NCBI GenBank assembly: GCA_945787595.1
Contig: CALZJV010000002.1
Location: 1 to 42,353 of the forward strand
Direction: 5' to 3'
DNA: 42,353 nt
Source: an uncultured Desulfobacterales bacterium
Lineage (GTDB): Bacteria > Desulfobacterota > Desulfobacteria > Desulfobacterales > JAFDCJ01
Numbering within the stretch: the stretch's first letter is position 1; each line of letters begins with the position of its first letter. Of this stretch, positions 18,132-26,987 are shown in pieces. The notes beneath the pieces were generated by a model, which had not been told where the DNA came from, did no database searches, and saw nothing but the letters and a program-made list of their open reading frames with translations. Made by a program: the position numbers and the translations under genes.

Positions 18132-18572
18132 GTGAAAAAATATACGTACAGTGCCAAAAATTCGGATAACGAAGGCAAGTGGGGTCTGATCGATGCCAAC
18201 GGAGCCATTCTCGGCCGTGTGGCCACCATTGTTGCCTCCCGCCTCCAAGGCAAACATAACCCTATGTACACCCCGCATGTCGACACCGGTGACTGGATCG
18301 TCGTAATAAATGCTGATAAGATTCAGTTGACCGGGAAAAAATTAGATCAAAAGCGTTACTACCGTCACAGTGGATACATCGGTGGTCTTTCAGAGACGAC
18401 GGCTAAAGATCTCAAAGAAAAGCGTCCGGAAGATCTCATCCGTTTTGCCGTAAAGGGCATGCTGCCGAAAAACAAGCTGGGTAGAAAACTGTTTAATAAA
18501 TTGAAAGTTTACGCGGGCGACCAGCATCCCCATGCGGCTCAAAATCCCGAGGTTATCGAACTAAAACAGTAA
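18132..18572 (+). CDS. rplM: Large-subunit ribosomal protein L13
   Basis: A 146-residue ribosomal protein, one of the first to assemble on 23S rRNA. Family landmarks are [38 protein letters not shown], the [10 protein letters not shown] segment and [20 protein letters not shown]. The start chosen is the GTG at 18132, preceded by TAGGAG ten bases upstream. This gives the normal L13 length; an earlier in-frame TTG at 18069 is the -35 box of the promoter. It is 23 bases before rpsI. Confidence 0.97.
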   Translation: MKKYTYSAKNSDNEGKWGLIDANGAILGRVATIVASRLQGKHNPMYTPHVDTGDWIVVINADKIQLTGKKLDQKRYYRHSGYIGGLSETTAKDLKEKRPEDLIRFAVKGMLPKNKLGRKLFNKLKVYAGDQHPHAAQNPEVIELKQ

Positions 18573-18595
18573 TTATTGAAATTTAGAGGAATCAA

Positions 18596-18991
18596 ATGGA
18601 GCAAGAAAACACGTATTACGCGACCGGCAGACGCAAAACTGCAATTGCCAGAACGTGGATTAAACCAGGCAGTGGTGAAATAGTCATCAACAATCGTCCG
18701 ATGGAAGAATATTTTCCAATTGAAACCATTCGGACGGACATGATTCAGCCCTTTAAACTAACCAACACCTTCGGTTCCTACGATGTTAGAGCAACGGTCG
18801 TCGGCGGTGGTATCGCCGGCCAGGCCGATGCCGTTCGGCACGGTATTACGCGGGCACTTGTTATTGTTAATCCAGATTTCAGACTGACACTGAAAAGAGC
18901 CGGGTTTATCAAGCGTGATCCCAGGGTTAAAGAAAGAAAAAAATACGGTCAAAAAGGTGCTCGAGCACGGTTTCAGTTTTCGAAACGATAA
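18596..18991 (+). CDS. rpsI: Small-subunit ribosomal protein S9
   Basis: A 131-residue protein of the 30S head. It begins with the typical [19 protein letters not shown], contains [21 protein letters not shown], and ends in the universal basic tail [17 protein letters not shown], which reaches the P-site. GAGGA precedes the ATG. It is the usual partner of rplM, and a strong terminator follows. Confidence 0.98.
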   Translation: MEQENTYYATGRRKTAIARTWIKPGSGEIVINNRPMEEYFPIETIRTDMIQPFKLTNTFGSYDVRATVVGGGIAGQADAVRHGITRALVIVNPDFRLTLKRAGFIKRDPRVKERKKYGQKGARARFQFSKR

Positions 18992-19018
18992 GTCGTCGCT
19001 TTTTTTGCATGACACTAA

Positions 19019-19054
19019 GGGAACAGGCTGCCGTCTGTTTCCTTTTTTATTTTG
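19019..19054 (+). terminator. Rho-independent terminator after rpsI
   Basis: Stem GGGAACAG (19019-19026) pairs with CTGTTTCC (19035-19042), allowing one G-T pair. The loop is GCTGCCGT, and TTTTTTATTTT follows. Confidence 0.8.
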
Positions 19055-19102
19055 TATTGAGCGTCGAAATGTGGCATACCCTAACCTGGATCCGCCGGAG
19101 AA

Positions 19103-19224
19103 TTGACTATTGAAAATTGAAGATTGAATATTTGTGGATGTCGCTTCGCTCTGCCATTTTTATGAGTGGCTTTTTTATAATTAATCCGCCGGCGGCGGAC
19201 GTTAAATAGTCAATATTCGATCAA
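19103..19224. repeat. Heptad-armed dispersed repeat, copy before pxpA
   Basis: The left arm 19103-19130 (TTGACTA, TTGAAAA, TTGAAGA, TTGAATA) is followed by the core TTTGTGGATGTCGCTTCGCT and CTGCCATTTTT. A GC-rich palindromic stretch (CCGCCGGCGG, about 19187) and the right arm AATAGTCAATATTCGATCAA (19205-19224) complete it. The outermost ATTGACTATT pairs with AATAGTCAAT. Confidence 0.8.
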
Positions 19225-19258
19225 CCTACCAAAGACTGGCTTATTCCGGAGGTAAAAC

Positions 19259-20041
19259 ATGCCGGTGAATAAAATCGATCTAAATTCCGATGTGGGGGAA
19301 AGTTTTGGAAACTATAAACTCGGACTGGACGAAGACGTCATCCCGCTGATAAGCTCAGCCAACATTGCCTGTGGCTTTCACGCCGGGGACCCGGCGGTGA
19401 TGCGACACACCATTACCATTGCAAAAGAAAACGGAGTCGCCATCGGCGCACATCCGGGATTTCCGGATCTGGTCGGTTTTGGCCGGCGCAACCTGGATGC
19501 TTCTCTGGAAGAAATCAAGGACTTTGTGACTTACCAGATAGGTGCCCTTCAAGCATTTGCCGCCGCCCAGGGAGTGAAACTGCAGCATGTCAAGCCCCAC
19601 GGCGCGCTCTATACTATGGCCGTAAAGAACGCAGCCATCTGGCAGGCTGTTGCCGAAGCCATCGCTGCCGTGGATAGCCGTCTGATCTTATTTGTGTTAG
19701 CCGGAACGGACCGCCAAAACCTGGAAGCTGTCGGTGCCGGACACGGCATTCGTATTGCCTATGAATTTTTCGGCGACCGTGCCTATAATTCCGACGGCTC
19801 ACTGGTTTCACGCAAGGAACCCGGCTCGGTGATTCACGACGGTGATATGGTGGCTGAGAAAGTTCTGAAAATGGTCCAAGAGGGCAGGGTGGTATGCAAA
19901 GACGGCTCTGAAATCGAATTGACCGCGGATACGATATGTGTGCACGGCGACAATCCATCCGCCCTGTCTTTAGTCAGGAAGATCAGAGAAGCATTGCAGG
20001 CATCGGGGGTTGAAATCGCACCACCGGAAACGTTTTTATAA
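19259..20041 (+). CDS. pxpA: 5-oxoprolinase subunit A (LamB/YcsF family)
   Basis: A 260-residue subunit of the ATP-dependent bacterial 5-oxoprolinase PxpABC, which opens 5-oxoproline to glutamate. Family signatures are IDLNSDVGESFGNYKLG at the N-terminus, SSANIACGFHAGDP, GVAIGAHPGFPDLVGFGRR, and VKPHGALYTM. GGAGG lies eight bases before the ATG. It is first of three contiguous genes pxpA-pxpB-pxpC, a conserved arrangement. Confidence 0.95.
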   Translation: MPVNKIDLNSDVGESFGNYKLGLDEDVIPLISSANIACGFHAGDPAVMRHTITIAKENGVAIGAHPGFPDLVGFGRRNLDASLEEIKDFVTYQIGALQAFAAAQGVKLQHVKPHGALYTMAVKNAAIWQAVAEAIAAVDSRLILFVLAGTDRQNLEAVGAGHGIRIAYEFFGDRAYNSDGSLVSRKEPGSVIHDGDMVAEKVLKMVQEGRVVCKDGSEIELTADTICVHGDNPSALSLVRKIREALQASGVEIAPPETFL

Positions 20042-20054
20042 CCTCTATAGAAAA

Positions 20055-20744
20055 GTGGCACTTTACGATTATCCAATCTTTCGAATAATGGGGGACCGGT
20101 CGTTTCTCGTTGAATTGGGCGACGAAATCAGTCCTGCCGTCAACCAGAGGGTGCAGGAACTGTTTACGGGCATGGATCTGCATCAGCCCAAAGGGATCCT
20201 TGATTTAGTCCCGAGCTATCGATCCTTGATGGTTATTTATGATCCGCTGCGCATTTCTTTCGATGAAATCAAAGGCGGGATTGAAGACATTTGGAAGAAT
20301 CCGGATCAGTCCCGGCTACCGCAGCCGCAAACCGTAAATATTCCGGTGGTGTATGGCGGTGAACACGGTCCCGATTTGCCACTGGTGGCCCAATATCACA
20401 ACCTCACCGCCCAGGAGGTCATCGGCTTTCATACCAGGCCGGTCTATCGTGTGTACATGATCGGGTTTACACCGGGCTACCCCTATCTTGGCGAGGTCTT
20501 GGATGCCATTGCCACTCCACGCCGTGAAACACCGCGAACCCTTGTTTCCAAAGGATCGGTGGGAATTGCCCAAAAACAAACCGGTATTTATCCCGCTGAC
20601 AGCCCCGGCGGATGGCAGATTATCGGCTGGACTCCCGTAAAGCTCTTCGATCCTGATGGACAACCGCCGAGCCATTTGGTTATGGGAGATCGGGTTCAAT
20701 TTTATGCCATCACCGCACAGGAGGCAGCCCAATGGCAGATGTAG
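20055..20744 (+). CDS. pxpB: 5-oxoprolinase subunit B (KipI family)
   Basis: The second 5-oxoprolinase subunit, about 229 residues from the GTG at 20055. Signatures are MGDRSFLVELGDEI, the central VYRVYMIGFTPGYPYLGEV, and the end region GSVGIAQKQTGIYPADSPGG with GWQIIGWTP. A TTG at 20010 would extend the protein and overlap pxpA by 32 bases; I prefer the GTG because the extra residues read pxpA sequence in another frame. The next in-frame ATG is at 20088. It overlaps pxpC by 13 bases. The homologous Bacillus KipI is also known as a sporulation kinase inhibitor, but that role is not expected here. Confidence 0.92.
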   Translation: MALYDYPIFRIMGDRSFLVELGDEISPAVNQRVQELFTGMDLHQPKGILDLVPSYRSLMVIYDPLRISFDEIKGGIEDIWKNPDQSRLPQPQTVNIPVVYGGEHGPDLPLVAQYHNLTAQEVIGFHTRPVYRVYMIGFTPGYPYLGEVLDAIATPRRETPRTLVSKGSVGIAQKQTGIYPADSPGGWQIIGWTPVKLFDPDGQPPSHLVMGDRVQFYAITAQEAAQWQM

Positions 20745-21691
20745 GGATTTTAGAAGTTCTTTCTCCGGGCATTCTAACTTCCGTCCAGGATCTCGGCAGA
20801 TACGGCTACGGCCGTTACGGCGTCGCACCCAGCGGGGCCCTGGATTCCTTCTCACTGCGCATTGCAAACCTTTTGGTAGGAAACCGTCCTGATCAGGCTG
20901 GTCTGGAAACCATGTTGTTGGGTCCGGCTATCAAAGCTTTGGAAGATATTGTTGTTGCCGTTACCGGAGGCAACCTTCAGCCCCGGCGAAATAAACAGCC
21001 CATCGTGATGTGGCAGTCGCATACTTTAAAGAAAGATGACATTTTATCTTTTGGCTCGTCATTGAGCGGGTTCCGAGCATATGTAGCTGTGGGAGGCGGT
21101 ATCAGCGTGGTCCCTATTATGGGCAGCAGATCGACAAATCTTCCCTCCGGCTTCGGGGGGCTTCAAGGTCGTGCACTTGAAAAAAACGATATCCTGAATT
21201 CCGAAAACCATTCTCAACATCTGAAAACGGGTACTCGCACCTTCGATTCCGCCTGGATTCCGGTCTATCCGAACAACTGGACGCTGCGTGTTGTCTGGGG
21301 TCCACAAGATGACCATTTCCCGGATGAAAGCCGGGATTCTTTTTTGAATGCTACTTATAAAATGTCGTCCGATTCCGACCGCACAGGTATCCGTTTAGAG
21401 GGAGCGGTCATACGACAAAAGCCGAATATACAAGCGTCCATCATATCCGAAGGTGTGGTTTCTGGTTCTGTCCAGATTCCGGGTGATGGGAAACCTATTA
21501 TTATCTTAGGAGAAACCGTGACTGGCGGCTACCGTAAAATCGCCACCGTAATTTCGGCCGATCTTCCGCTTTTGGGCCAAATTAAACCGGGAGATGACGT
21601 GCGATTTAATGCTGTTTCTCTGAATGAGGCGCACCGGGCACTTACCGCCTTGGAAGAAAAGCTACATAAATTCGAAGAGAGCTTGAACTGA
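20732..21691 (+). CDS. pxpC: 5-oxoprolinase subunit C (KipA / biotin-dependent carboxylase-like)
   Basis: The third 5-oxoprolinase subunit, 319 residues. Signatures are LTSVQDLGRYGYGRYGVAPS near the N-terminus, VAVTGGNL, the RAYVAVGGGI segment, and the C-terminal block GSVQIPGDGKPIIILGETVT followed by GGYRKIATVI. It overlaps the end of pxpB, so the three genes are co-translated. Older annotations call this family an allophanate hydrolase subunit. Confidence 0.94.
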   Translation: MADVGILEVLSPGILTSVQDLGRYGYGRYGVAPSGALDSFSLRIANLLVGNRPDQAGLETMLLGPAIKALEDIVVAVTGGNLQPRRNKQPIVMWQSHTLKKDDILSFGSSLSGFRAYVAVGGGISVVPIMGSRSTNLPSGFGGLQGRALEKNDILNSENHSQHLKTGTRTFDSAWIPVYPNNWTLRVVWGPQDDHFPDESRDSFLNATYKMSSDSDRTGIRLEGAVIRQKPNIQASIISEGVVSGSVQIPGDGKPIIILGETVTGGYRKIATVISADLPLLGQIKPGDDVRFNAVSLNEAHRALTALEEKLHKFEESLN

Positions 21692-21903
21692 TGAAGAAAA
21701 TAAGCAAGTTTCCGATCTGAAAAGCATAAAAATGAAAATCAGTTGATTGCGAAAAATAGGCAGACTATCTGAACCCTTGTTTGGTGTACTTGGTGGCGGG
21801 GAATTTAGCGATTTATTTAAATCTAAACTTTTCCTATACCTTATAGTATGTTATGCTTAAAAAAATTAATTTTACCGATTGGATTCAATGAGGATAACCC
21901 GTA

Positions 21904-23895
21904 ATGATTCGACTTATCAATCGAAGAAAAACCATTTTTATAACAATTATATCGCTGGCATACCTGGCTATTATCTGGATCGATACCGCGGCAGCACAAA
22001 ATTGTAAACCGCTTCTGCTCACCGGAAAGAAGACGTTGTTCCAACGGGTGATCAGCAATCCCGGCGCCAATGTATATGTTTCCGCCAGCCAGAAGTCACC
22101 TATAGTGCAGGCCAGCGTGAAACCCTTTACAATTTTTTACGTTTATGAACGTCGCCAAGTAGCAGGTGCCGAGTGGCTGAAAGTGGGGCCGTCCGCCAGC
22201 TGCGAAATGAGCGGTTGGGTGGAAGGAAGCCTTGTATCCGAGTGGCGGCAATCCTTATCCCTGGTATTCACCGAACGGGTTGGCCGCAAGCCGGTGTTAT
22301 TTTTTAAGGATCTCGACTCTCTCGAAAAAGTCGCCGGTTCCCAATCTCCGGCGGATGAGGCGGCCAATTTGGCCTCCCGATTTACCAAAATGACTTCGGA
22401 CAACATGGCCGACTCCGGGGACTTTTCGATTATGGCAATGGAGCCTGGCCAAGAGGCTGTTTCGAGGCAGCGGTTTTACCTCATGCCGATATTTCAAACC
22501 GTGGAACTTTTTGAGGGTGTAAAGTTTCTTGAAGTGGCCTCCATCGATCCGGGATCCTGGGAGCTGACGGGGAATTCGGAATTGCGAACCGGCGTCGTTT
22601 TTGTCATCGATACGACGATTTCCATGAAACCATACATTCAACGCACCCGTGAAGCCGTTCGCAGAATTTATGATGCCATTGAGACCTCCGGTCTATCGGA
22701 CAAGGTCGCGTTTGGTTTGGTCGCTTTCCGCAGCAGCATTGAAAAAACGCCGGGGCTCGAATATGTGAGCAAAGTTGTCTCCGACCTCAAAGATGGACGA
22801 CAACGGATGGCCTTCGAAGCAGCTCTGGCCGATACCCGGGAAGCTGAGGTGTCGACCCATTCCTTTAACGAGGATGCGCTGGCCGGTCTCAAAACAGCTG
22901 TGGAGGAGTTGAACTGGAAACCATACCAGTCGCGGCTCATTTTTCTTATTAGCGACGCCGGTGCGATTCGTAATGACGATCCCTATTCGACCACCGGCAT
23001 GAACGAGCCCGAGATAGCCGACATAGCTGCAGCCAAAGGCATTAAAATTTTCGTGCTGCACGTAAAGACACCCCTAGGAAAAAGAGTCAATAATCATCCC
23101 TATGCCGAAGCCCAGTACAAGGCCCTGACAGGGCAGTCCGACCCCTCGATCGGTGATCTATACGTGCCGGTAGATGCGACCAAGACAGCTGAAGGTGTGC
23201 GGACCTTCGGGCAGCTGGTGGAAGGTGTTGCCGTACAAATGGTGGAACTTGTCCGGGCGACCAGCGCCGGTCAGCGACTGCAGCTGCCAAGCCAGTCACT
23301 TTCCGGATCCAGTGACGTTGTGACAGAAGCAAAGCGCAAAGCAGCTATTTTGGGATATTCAATGCAGCTTGAGTATTTAGGCCGCCGGGGAAAAGTACAG
23401 GCGCCTCAATTGGTTACCTCCTGGGTTTCTGATATGGACCTCGCGCAGCCGGATATACCTTCCTTTACGGTGACCGTTTTATTGACAAAAAATCAACTCA
23501 GCGATTTGTACCAGCGTCTGAAAATTATCCTGAACCAAGCCCAGAGAACCAAACGGACGGGGGCCAGAGACTTTTTCCAGGGTATTTTGTCGGCTGCTGC
23601 CCAAATATCGCGGGACCCCACCCAATTCAGTAAAAGCCCGCAACAGAATCTCGGCCAATTGGGACTGCTGGGTGAATTTCTAGATGATTTGCCCTATCGC
23701 AGCAACATCATGAGATTGACGGAAGAAGACTGGTACAGAATGAGCGTCGGGCAGCAACAGGCGCTGGTGGATAGCCTGAAGTCAAGAATAAAGCGCTATC
23801 GGCAGTATCACGATGATGTAGACAACTGGATCAGTTTCGGAGCCACCGATCCCGGAGACATGATATATCGCGTGCCGTTAAGTATGATGCCTTAA
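21904..23895 (+). CDS. Exported SH3-like plus von Willebrand A domain protein
   Basis: A 663-residue protein with an N-terminal signal peptide (about 1-31, ending DTAAAQ). Residues 45-115 form an SH3-like domain (NPGANVYVSASQKSPI...AEWLKVGPS...GWVEGSLVSEW). The vWA domain begins near 228 with a metal site VIDTTISM (D236, T238, S240), so divalent-cation adhesion is likely. A helical C-terminal region of about 200 residues ends in YRQYHDDVDNWISFG. From memory the vWA region resembles that fused to PpkA kinases of type VI secretion loci, but there is no kinase here. It is 18 bases before an FGE-fold gene, and the two are probably an operon. Function is unknown. Confidence 0.85.
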   Translation: MIRLINRRKTIFITIISLAYLAIIWIDTAAAQNCKPLLLTGKKTLFQRVISNPGANVYVSASQKSPIVQASVKPFTIFYVYERRQVAGAEWLKVGPSASCEMSGWVEGSLVSEWRQSLSLVFTERVGRKPVLFFKDLDSLEKVAGSQSPADEAANLASRFTKMTSDNMADSGDFSIMAMEPGQEAVSRQRFYLMPIFQTVELFEGVKFLEVASIDPGSWELTGNSELRTGVVFVIDTTISMKPYIQRTREAVRRIYDAIETSGLSDKVAFGLVAFRSSIEKTPGLEYVSKVVSDLKDGRQRMAFEAALADTREAEVSTHSFNEDALAGLKTAVEELNWKPYQSRLIFLISDAGAIRNDDPYSTTGMNEPEIADIAAAKGIKIFVLHVKTPLGKRVNNHPYAEAQYKALTGQSDPSIGDLYVPVDATKTAEGVRTFGQLVEGVAVQMVELVRATSAGQRLQLPSQSLSGSSDVVTEAKRKAAILGYSMQLEYLGRRGKVQAPQLVTSWVSDMDLAQPDIPSFTVTVLLTKNQLSDLYQRLKIILNQAQRTKRTGARDFFQGILSAAAQISRDPTQFSKSPQQNLGQLGLLGEFLDDLPYRSNIMRLTEEDWYRMSVGQQQALVDSLKSRIKRYRQYHDDVDNWISFGATDPGDMIYRVPLSMMP

Positions 23896-23913
23896 GCGGA
23901 GTGCAAAGCGACC

Positions 23914-25710
23914 ATGACTATGCCTTTTTCATTCAAGCATCTCCTATCCTATCCAGTGATGGCGGTAATTGGAATGGTTCTGATCCTTGCAGGCGGGGCT
24001 GCACCGGCCCAGGATTGTCCTTCTCAAAAATACAAGCGTTCTTCCCAGACCCCCATTGTGAAGGATATGGTGAACCCCCATCCTTCCGAGGAAGATTTTG
24101 AGCTGCCCATGCCGTGCGGCGGCAAATTATTTTTACGCCATGTCTGCGTTCCGGCGAGGTCTTTTTTAGATGATTTTCAGTTCAATATGGGTTGTGAGGA
24201 GTGCCGGCGCAAGGATGAGGGCTTTATGGAGGCCAAGCGCACAGCGGCGATAGCCGGCGCATTCACCCTGGAAGAATTGCCTGAATCCTGGCGTGCCAAA
24301 CTGATTGAACTTGGGCGCAGGGGAGATGGCTTATGCCCTTCTCCAGATGACAAAAAATCAAAGGCCCTATATTACTTTATCGGGAAATATGAGATTTCAA
24401 ATTGGCAGTGGCAAACCGTCATGGCTGACGATTGTCCGGGCTGGGACAAGGCTTTTACCACTGAAGATCCGCGGCCGAAGACGAATATTTCATGGTTTGA
24501 GGCGCTGGAGTTTGCTAGACGATATACGGAATGGTTGTTGAAAAACAGACGGGATACACTGCCTTCTTTTCCGGCCGGCCGGCATGCTTTCATTCGTCTG
24601 CCGATGGAAGCGGAATGGGAATACGCGGCGCGGGGGGGACATATGATACCGGCCTCTGAAATGAATCGGGAGGAATTTTTCCCTCTAGATAATCATCATT
24701 TTTCTGATTTTGCCGTATATACCCGGGCGGGGGCTGCAAAACCGCCGGAAAAGCTGTCCTGGATTGGTACTAAGTGCCCCAACCCCCTGGAGCTTTTTGA
24801 TACCGCCGGAAATGCGGCTGAGATAATGTTGGATCCTTTTCAATACTTCAAGGGCTCACGGCTGCACGGAGCTACCGGCGGATTTGTTATTAAAGGCGGA
24901 AGCTACAGCAAAAGCAGGGCAGAGATAATGCCGGGACGACGTGAAGAGATGCCTTTTTTCCTTGAAGACAGTACATTTCGAAGCAACGATCTGGGCTTGC
25001 GGGTCGTACTGTCGGGAATTGTCACACCCCAGAACCGGAGTCAGGCGCTCAGACAGCAATGGACGAAGATTTCTGAACGTAACCGGTTGTCAAAACTTGG
25101 TTCCGGGACGGCAAAGTCCCCTATTGATGAAGTTCGCGGTAAAATCCTGATTGCTGAGATTGAACGCCGGGCGGCTGCTGCAGTGAGTGATGTGGAAAAA
25201 GAAGCGCTTTTATCAGAAGCCGACTATATCAAAACACTTACCGCGATGTTTAACGGTCGGCAAACGCTTTCACTTGAAGCTCTCATCTGGAAAGCGCTCT
25301 TCTCTGTTGAATCTTTGCACAAGTATACCGTGCAGCGTCACCAGATAGAACGTGAGCTGGAAATGCTCAAGAAGATGAAAGCTGAACCCCTGCCGGAGTC
25401 GGAAATAGAATCATTAAACAAGAATATAACCGGGTTAAAGGAACAGATAGAACACAGTGATGCGGCGATTGATTATCTGATCCAATCGTACCTTGCAAAT
25501 ATTCGAGAAAGCCAACAATTTTCGCAAGATGCCATTGACCGTCAGTTGGACAACCTGTTTCAGCACCAGATATTAGAGGAAAGTTTGCGATCAAGTTTGA
25601 ATAGCCGATTAGAAATTTTTAGAAATCATGTTATGCGGTACGCCACAAATCCGGATGTCATTCGGCCGGACACAATCATTGAGGAGATTATTTCGGAAAT
25701 TACGCCCTAA
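23914..25710 (+). CDS. Exported FGE/SUMF1-fold protein lacking the catalytic cysteines
   Basis: A 598-residue protein with a signal peptide (about 1-33). A cysteine-containing segment follows (C68, C78, C94, C97). The formylglycine-generating-enzyme fold spans about 150-368, with YEISNWQWQTVM, RLPMEAEWEYAARGG, LFDTAGNAAEIMLD, VIKGGSYSKSRAEIM and NDLGLRVVL. In true FGE the segment after GGS carries two catalytic cysteines; here it is GGSYSKSRAE without any, so sulfatase maturation is not expected. The C-terminal 200 residues are helical and coiled-coil-like. It is coupled by proximity to the vWA gene, suggesting a periplasmic complex. Function is unknown. Confidence 0.85.
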   Translation: MTMPFSFKHLLSYPVMAVIGMVLILAGGAAPAQDCPSQKYKRSSQTPIVKDMVNPHPSEEDFELPMPCGGKLFLRHVCVPARSFLDDFQFNMGCEECRRKDEGFMEAKRTAAIAGAFTLEELPESWRAKLIELGRRGDGLCPSPDDKKSKALYYFIGKYEISNWQWQTVMADDCPGWDKAFTTEDPRPKTNISWFEALEFARRYTEWLLKNRRDTLPSFPAGRHAFIRLPMEAEWEYAARGGHMIPASEMNREEFFPLDNHHFSDFAVYTRAGAAKPPEKLSWIGTKCPNPLELFDTAGNAAEIMLDPFQYFKGSRLHGATGGFVIKGGSYSKSRAEIMPGRREEMPFFLEDSTFRSNDLGLRVVLSGIVTPQNRSQALRQQWTKISERNRLSKLGSGTAKSPIDEVRGKILIAEIERRAAAAVSDVEKEALLSEADYIKTLTAMFNGRQTLSLEALIWKALFSVESLHKYTVQRHQIERELEMLKKMKAEPLPESEIESLNKNITGLKEQIEHSDAAIDYLIQSYLANIRESQQFSQDAIDRQLDNLFQHQILEESLRSSLNSRLEIFRNHVMRYATNPDVIRPDTIIEEIISEITP

Positions 25711-25722
25711 CCCGGCCGGACC

Positions 25723-25821
25723 GGAATTGAAGATTGAAAATTGAATATTTGTGGATGTCGCTCTCCGAGGCGTAGGCTCTACAACCCCTACGAGCCGGAG
25801 GCTTCGCTCCGTCAATTTAAT
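25723..25821. repeat. Heptad-armed dispersed repeat, copy after the FGE-like gene
   Basis: Left arm AATTGAA, GATTGAA, AATTGAA then TATTTGTGGATGTCGCTCTC. The core is interrupted by a GC-rich hairpin-like insert (CGTAGGCTC...GAGCC, about 25770-25797), after which GCTTCGCTCCGTCAATTT resumes the core. No right arm is clear. Confidence 0.75.
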
Positions 25822-25882
25822 CTCTATTTGGGTGAGACTCTGTTGGAGAAGATATTCTCACCGCCTCAGGAGATACCTCAAG

Positions 25883-26983
25883 TTGTCCCCAATAGCATTA
25901 CATAAAAAAAATGGTCTAAAACTTGGCATAATTGCCACTTGTATATTGATACCTTTTCTGGTCTCCTATGCTGAAAATAACAATAAGGTTAATGGGAACG
26001 GGGCCGTATCCCTTAACAATAGCAAACTGAAACCCACATCATCAAATCCCGATATAACCAGGGATGTCAAACAGATTCAGATCCTTTTAACACTGTTGAA
26101 GTTCAACCCCGGCCCGATAGATGGAATATTAGGTAGCAAGACAATCAAAGCCATCAGAGCATTCCAACAGGATACCGGAGTGCCCGTTACAGGCAAGATT
26201 GACGAGAACCTGAAATCACAGCTTGATGGGGCCTATAAGCTGATTGTAATCCATGCTAGAAAGCAAAATCAAGACGATGAGGAGAAGCCGCAAATAATCA
26301 AGGAGAAACCGAGAGTCACCTCAACTTTGCCGGCAACAAAGCAGCAGAAAGATTTAGAGACAGGAAAAGAACCTGAAGTAAAACGGCCAAAAGAAATTGA
26401 AATTGCGCCGCAGAAAGAACTGACCTCCAAAGACCATAATTTAAGGACGGAAAATCAATATTTTAAATATATCAAAATTGGTTTTCCTTTTCTAGCAGTC
26501 ATTTTTTTGGCCTTCTTTTATAGGGTATGGACACGTTTAAATGAGAAAGCGCATTCGGGAAAAGGACCTAAAAAAGCCAAACCACAAGTGGGAAGAACTA
26601 AAATAATTAAACCCGAAGTGAAAAGAACTATAATAGCTGAACCCGAAGTGGGGAGAACTATAATAGCAAAACCCGAAGAAAATTATGAAGAGCCCGCTGG
26701 GGTTCAAGAGTTGGAGAAAGCAATAACGGATAATGCTTTAGGCAAGGCTGAACTATCTCAGCAAGACCCAATTGATTATCAAGATCCGTCACATCCGGGG
26801 TTTATAACTCCGGTGGTAAGGCGTAAAGTTTGGATTAGAAACAAAGGACAGTGCGCTGCCTGCAGCAGCCGAGAAGATCTTCAATATGATTATATTGTAC
26901 CCTTACTAGAAGGGGGACATAATACCTTAAACAACCTTCAACTCTTATGTAAGTCATGTAACCAGGAAAAATCAGATAAATAA
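25883..26983 (+). CDS. Membrane-anchored peptidoglycan-binding / HNH fusion protein
   Basis: A 366-residue protein if translation starts at the TTG at 25883, which has AGGAGA nine bases upstream. The frame is open further upstream to 25751, but that part is repeat sequence. A signal peptide or anchor is seen at about 12-31 (GLKLGIIATCILIPFLVSYA). Residues 57-115 are a PG_binding_1 domain (LKFNPGPIDGILGSKTIKA, then IRAFQQDTGVPVTGKID). A lysine-rich linker leads to a membrane helix (199-215), three 10-residue repeats (233-262), and a C-terminal zinc/HNH module (312-366) with CAAC (C324, C327) and CKSC (C356, C359). The usual first histidine (DHIxP) is tyrosine: YDYIVP. Nuclease activity is therefore doubtful. 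Confidence 0.8.
   Translation: MSPIALHKKNGLKLGIIATCILIPFLVSYAENNNKVNGNGAVSLNNSKLKPTSSNPDITRDVKQIQILLTLLKFNPGPIDGILGSKTIKAIRAFQQDTGVPVTGKIDENLKSQLDGAYKLIVIHARKQNQDDEEKPQIIKEKPRVTSTLPATKQQKDLETGKEPEVKRPKEIEIAPQKELTSKDHNLRTENQYFKYIKIGFPFLAVIFLAFFYRVWTRLNEKAHSGKGPKKAKPQVGRTKIIKPEVKRTIIAEPEVGRTIIAKPEENYEEPAGVQELEKAITDNALGKAELSQQDPIDYQDPSHPGFITPVVRRKVWIRNKGQCAACSSREDLQYDYIVPLLEGGHNTLNNLQLLCKSCNQEKSDK
26579..26680 (+). repeat. In-gene 30-bp tandem repeat (KPEVxRTIIA units)
   Basis: Three consecutive 10-residue units KPQVGRTKII, KPEVKRTIIA and EPEVGRTIIA plus a partial KPEE, with strong DNA-level similarity. It lies just after the membrane helix of the HNH fusion gene. The copy number may vary between strains. 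Confidence 0.85.
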
Positions 26984-26987
26984 AAAA

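Noticed and set aside
23914..25710. Sulfatase-maturing formylglycine-generating enzyme
   Set aside because: The fold is present but the segment after GGS has no cysteine, and no sulfatase gene is nearby.
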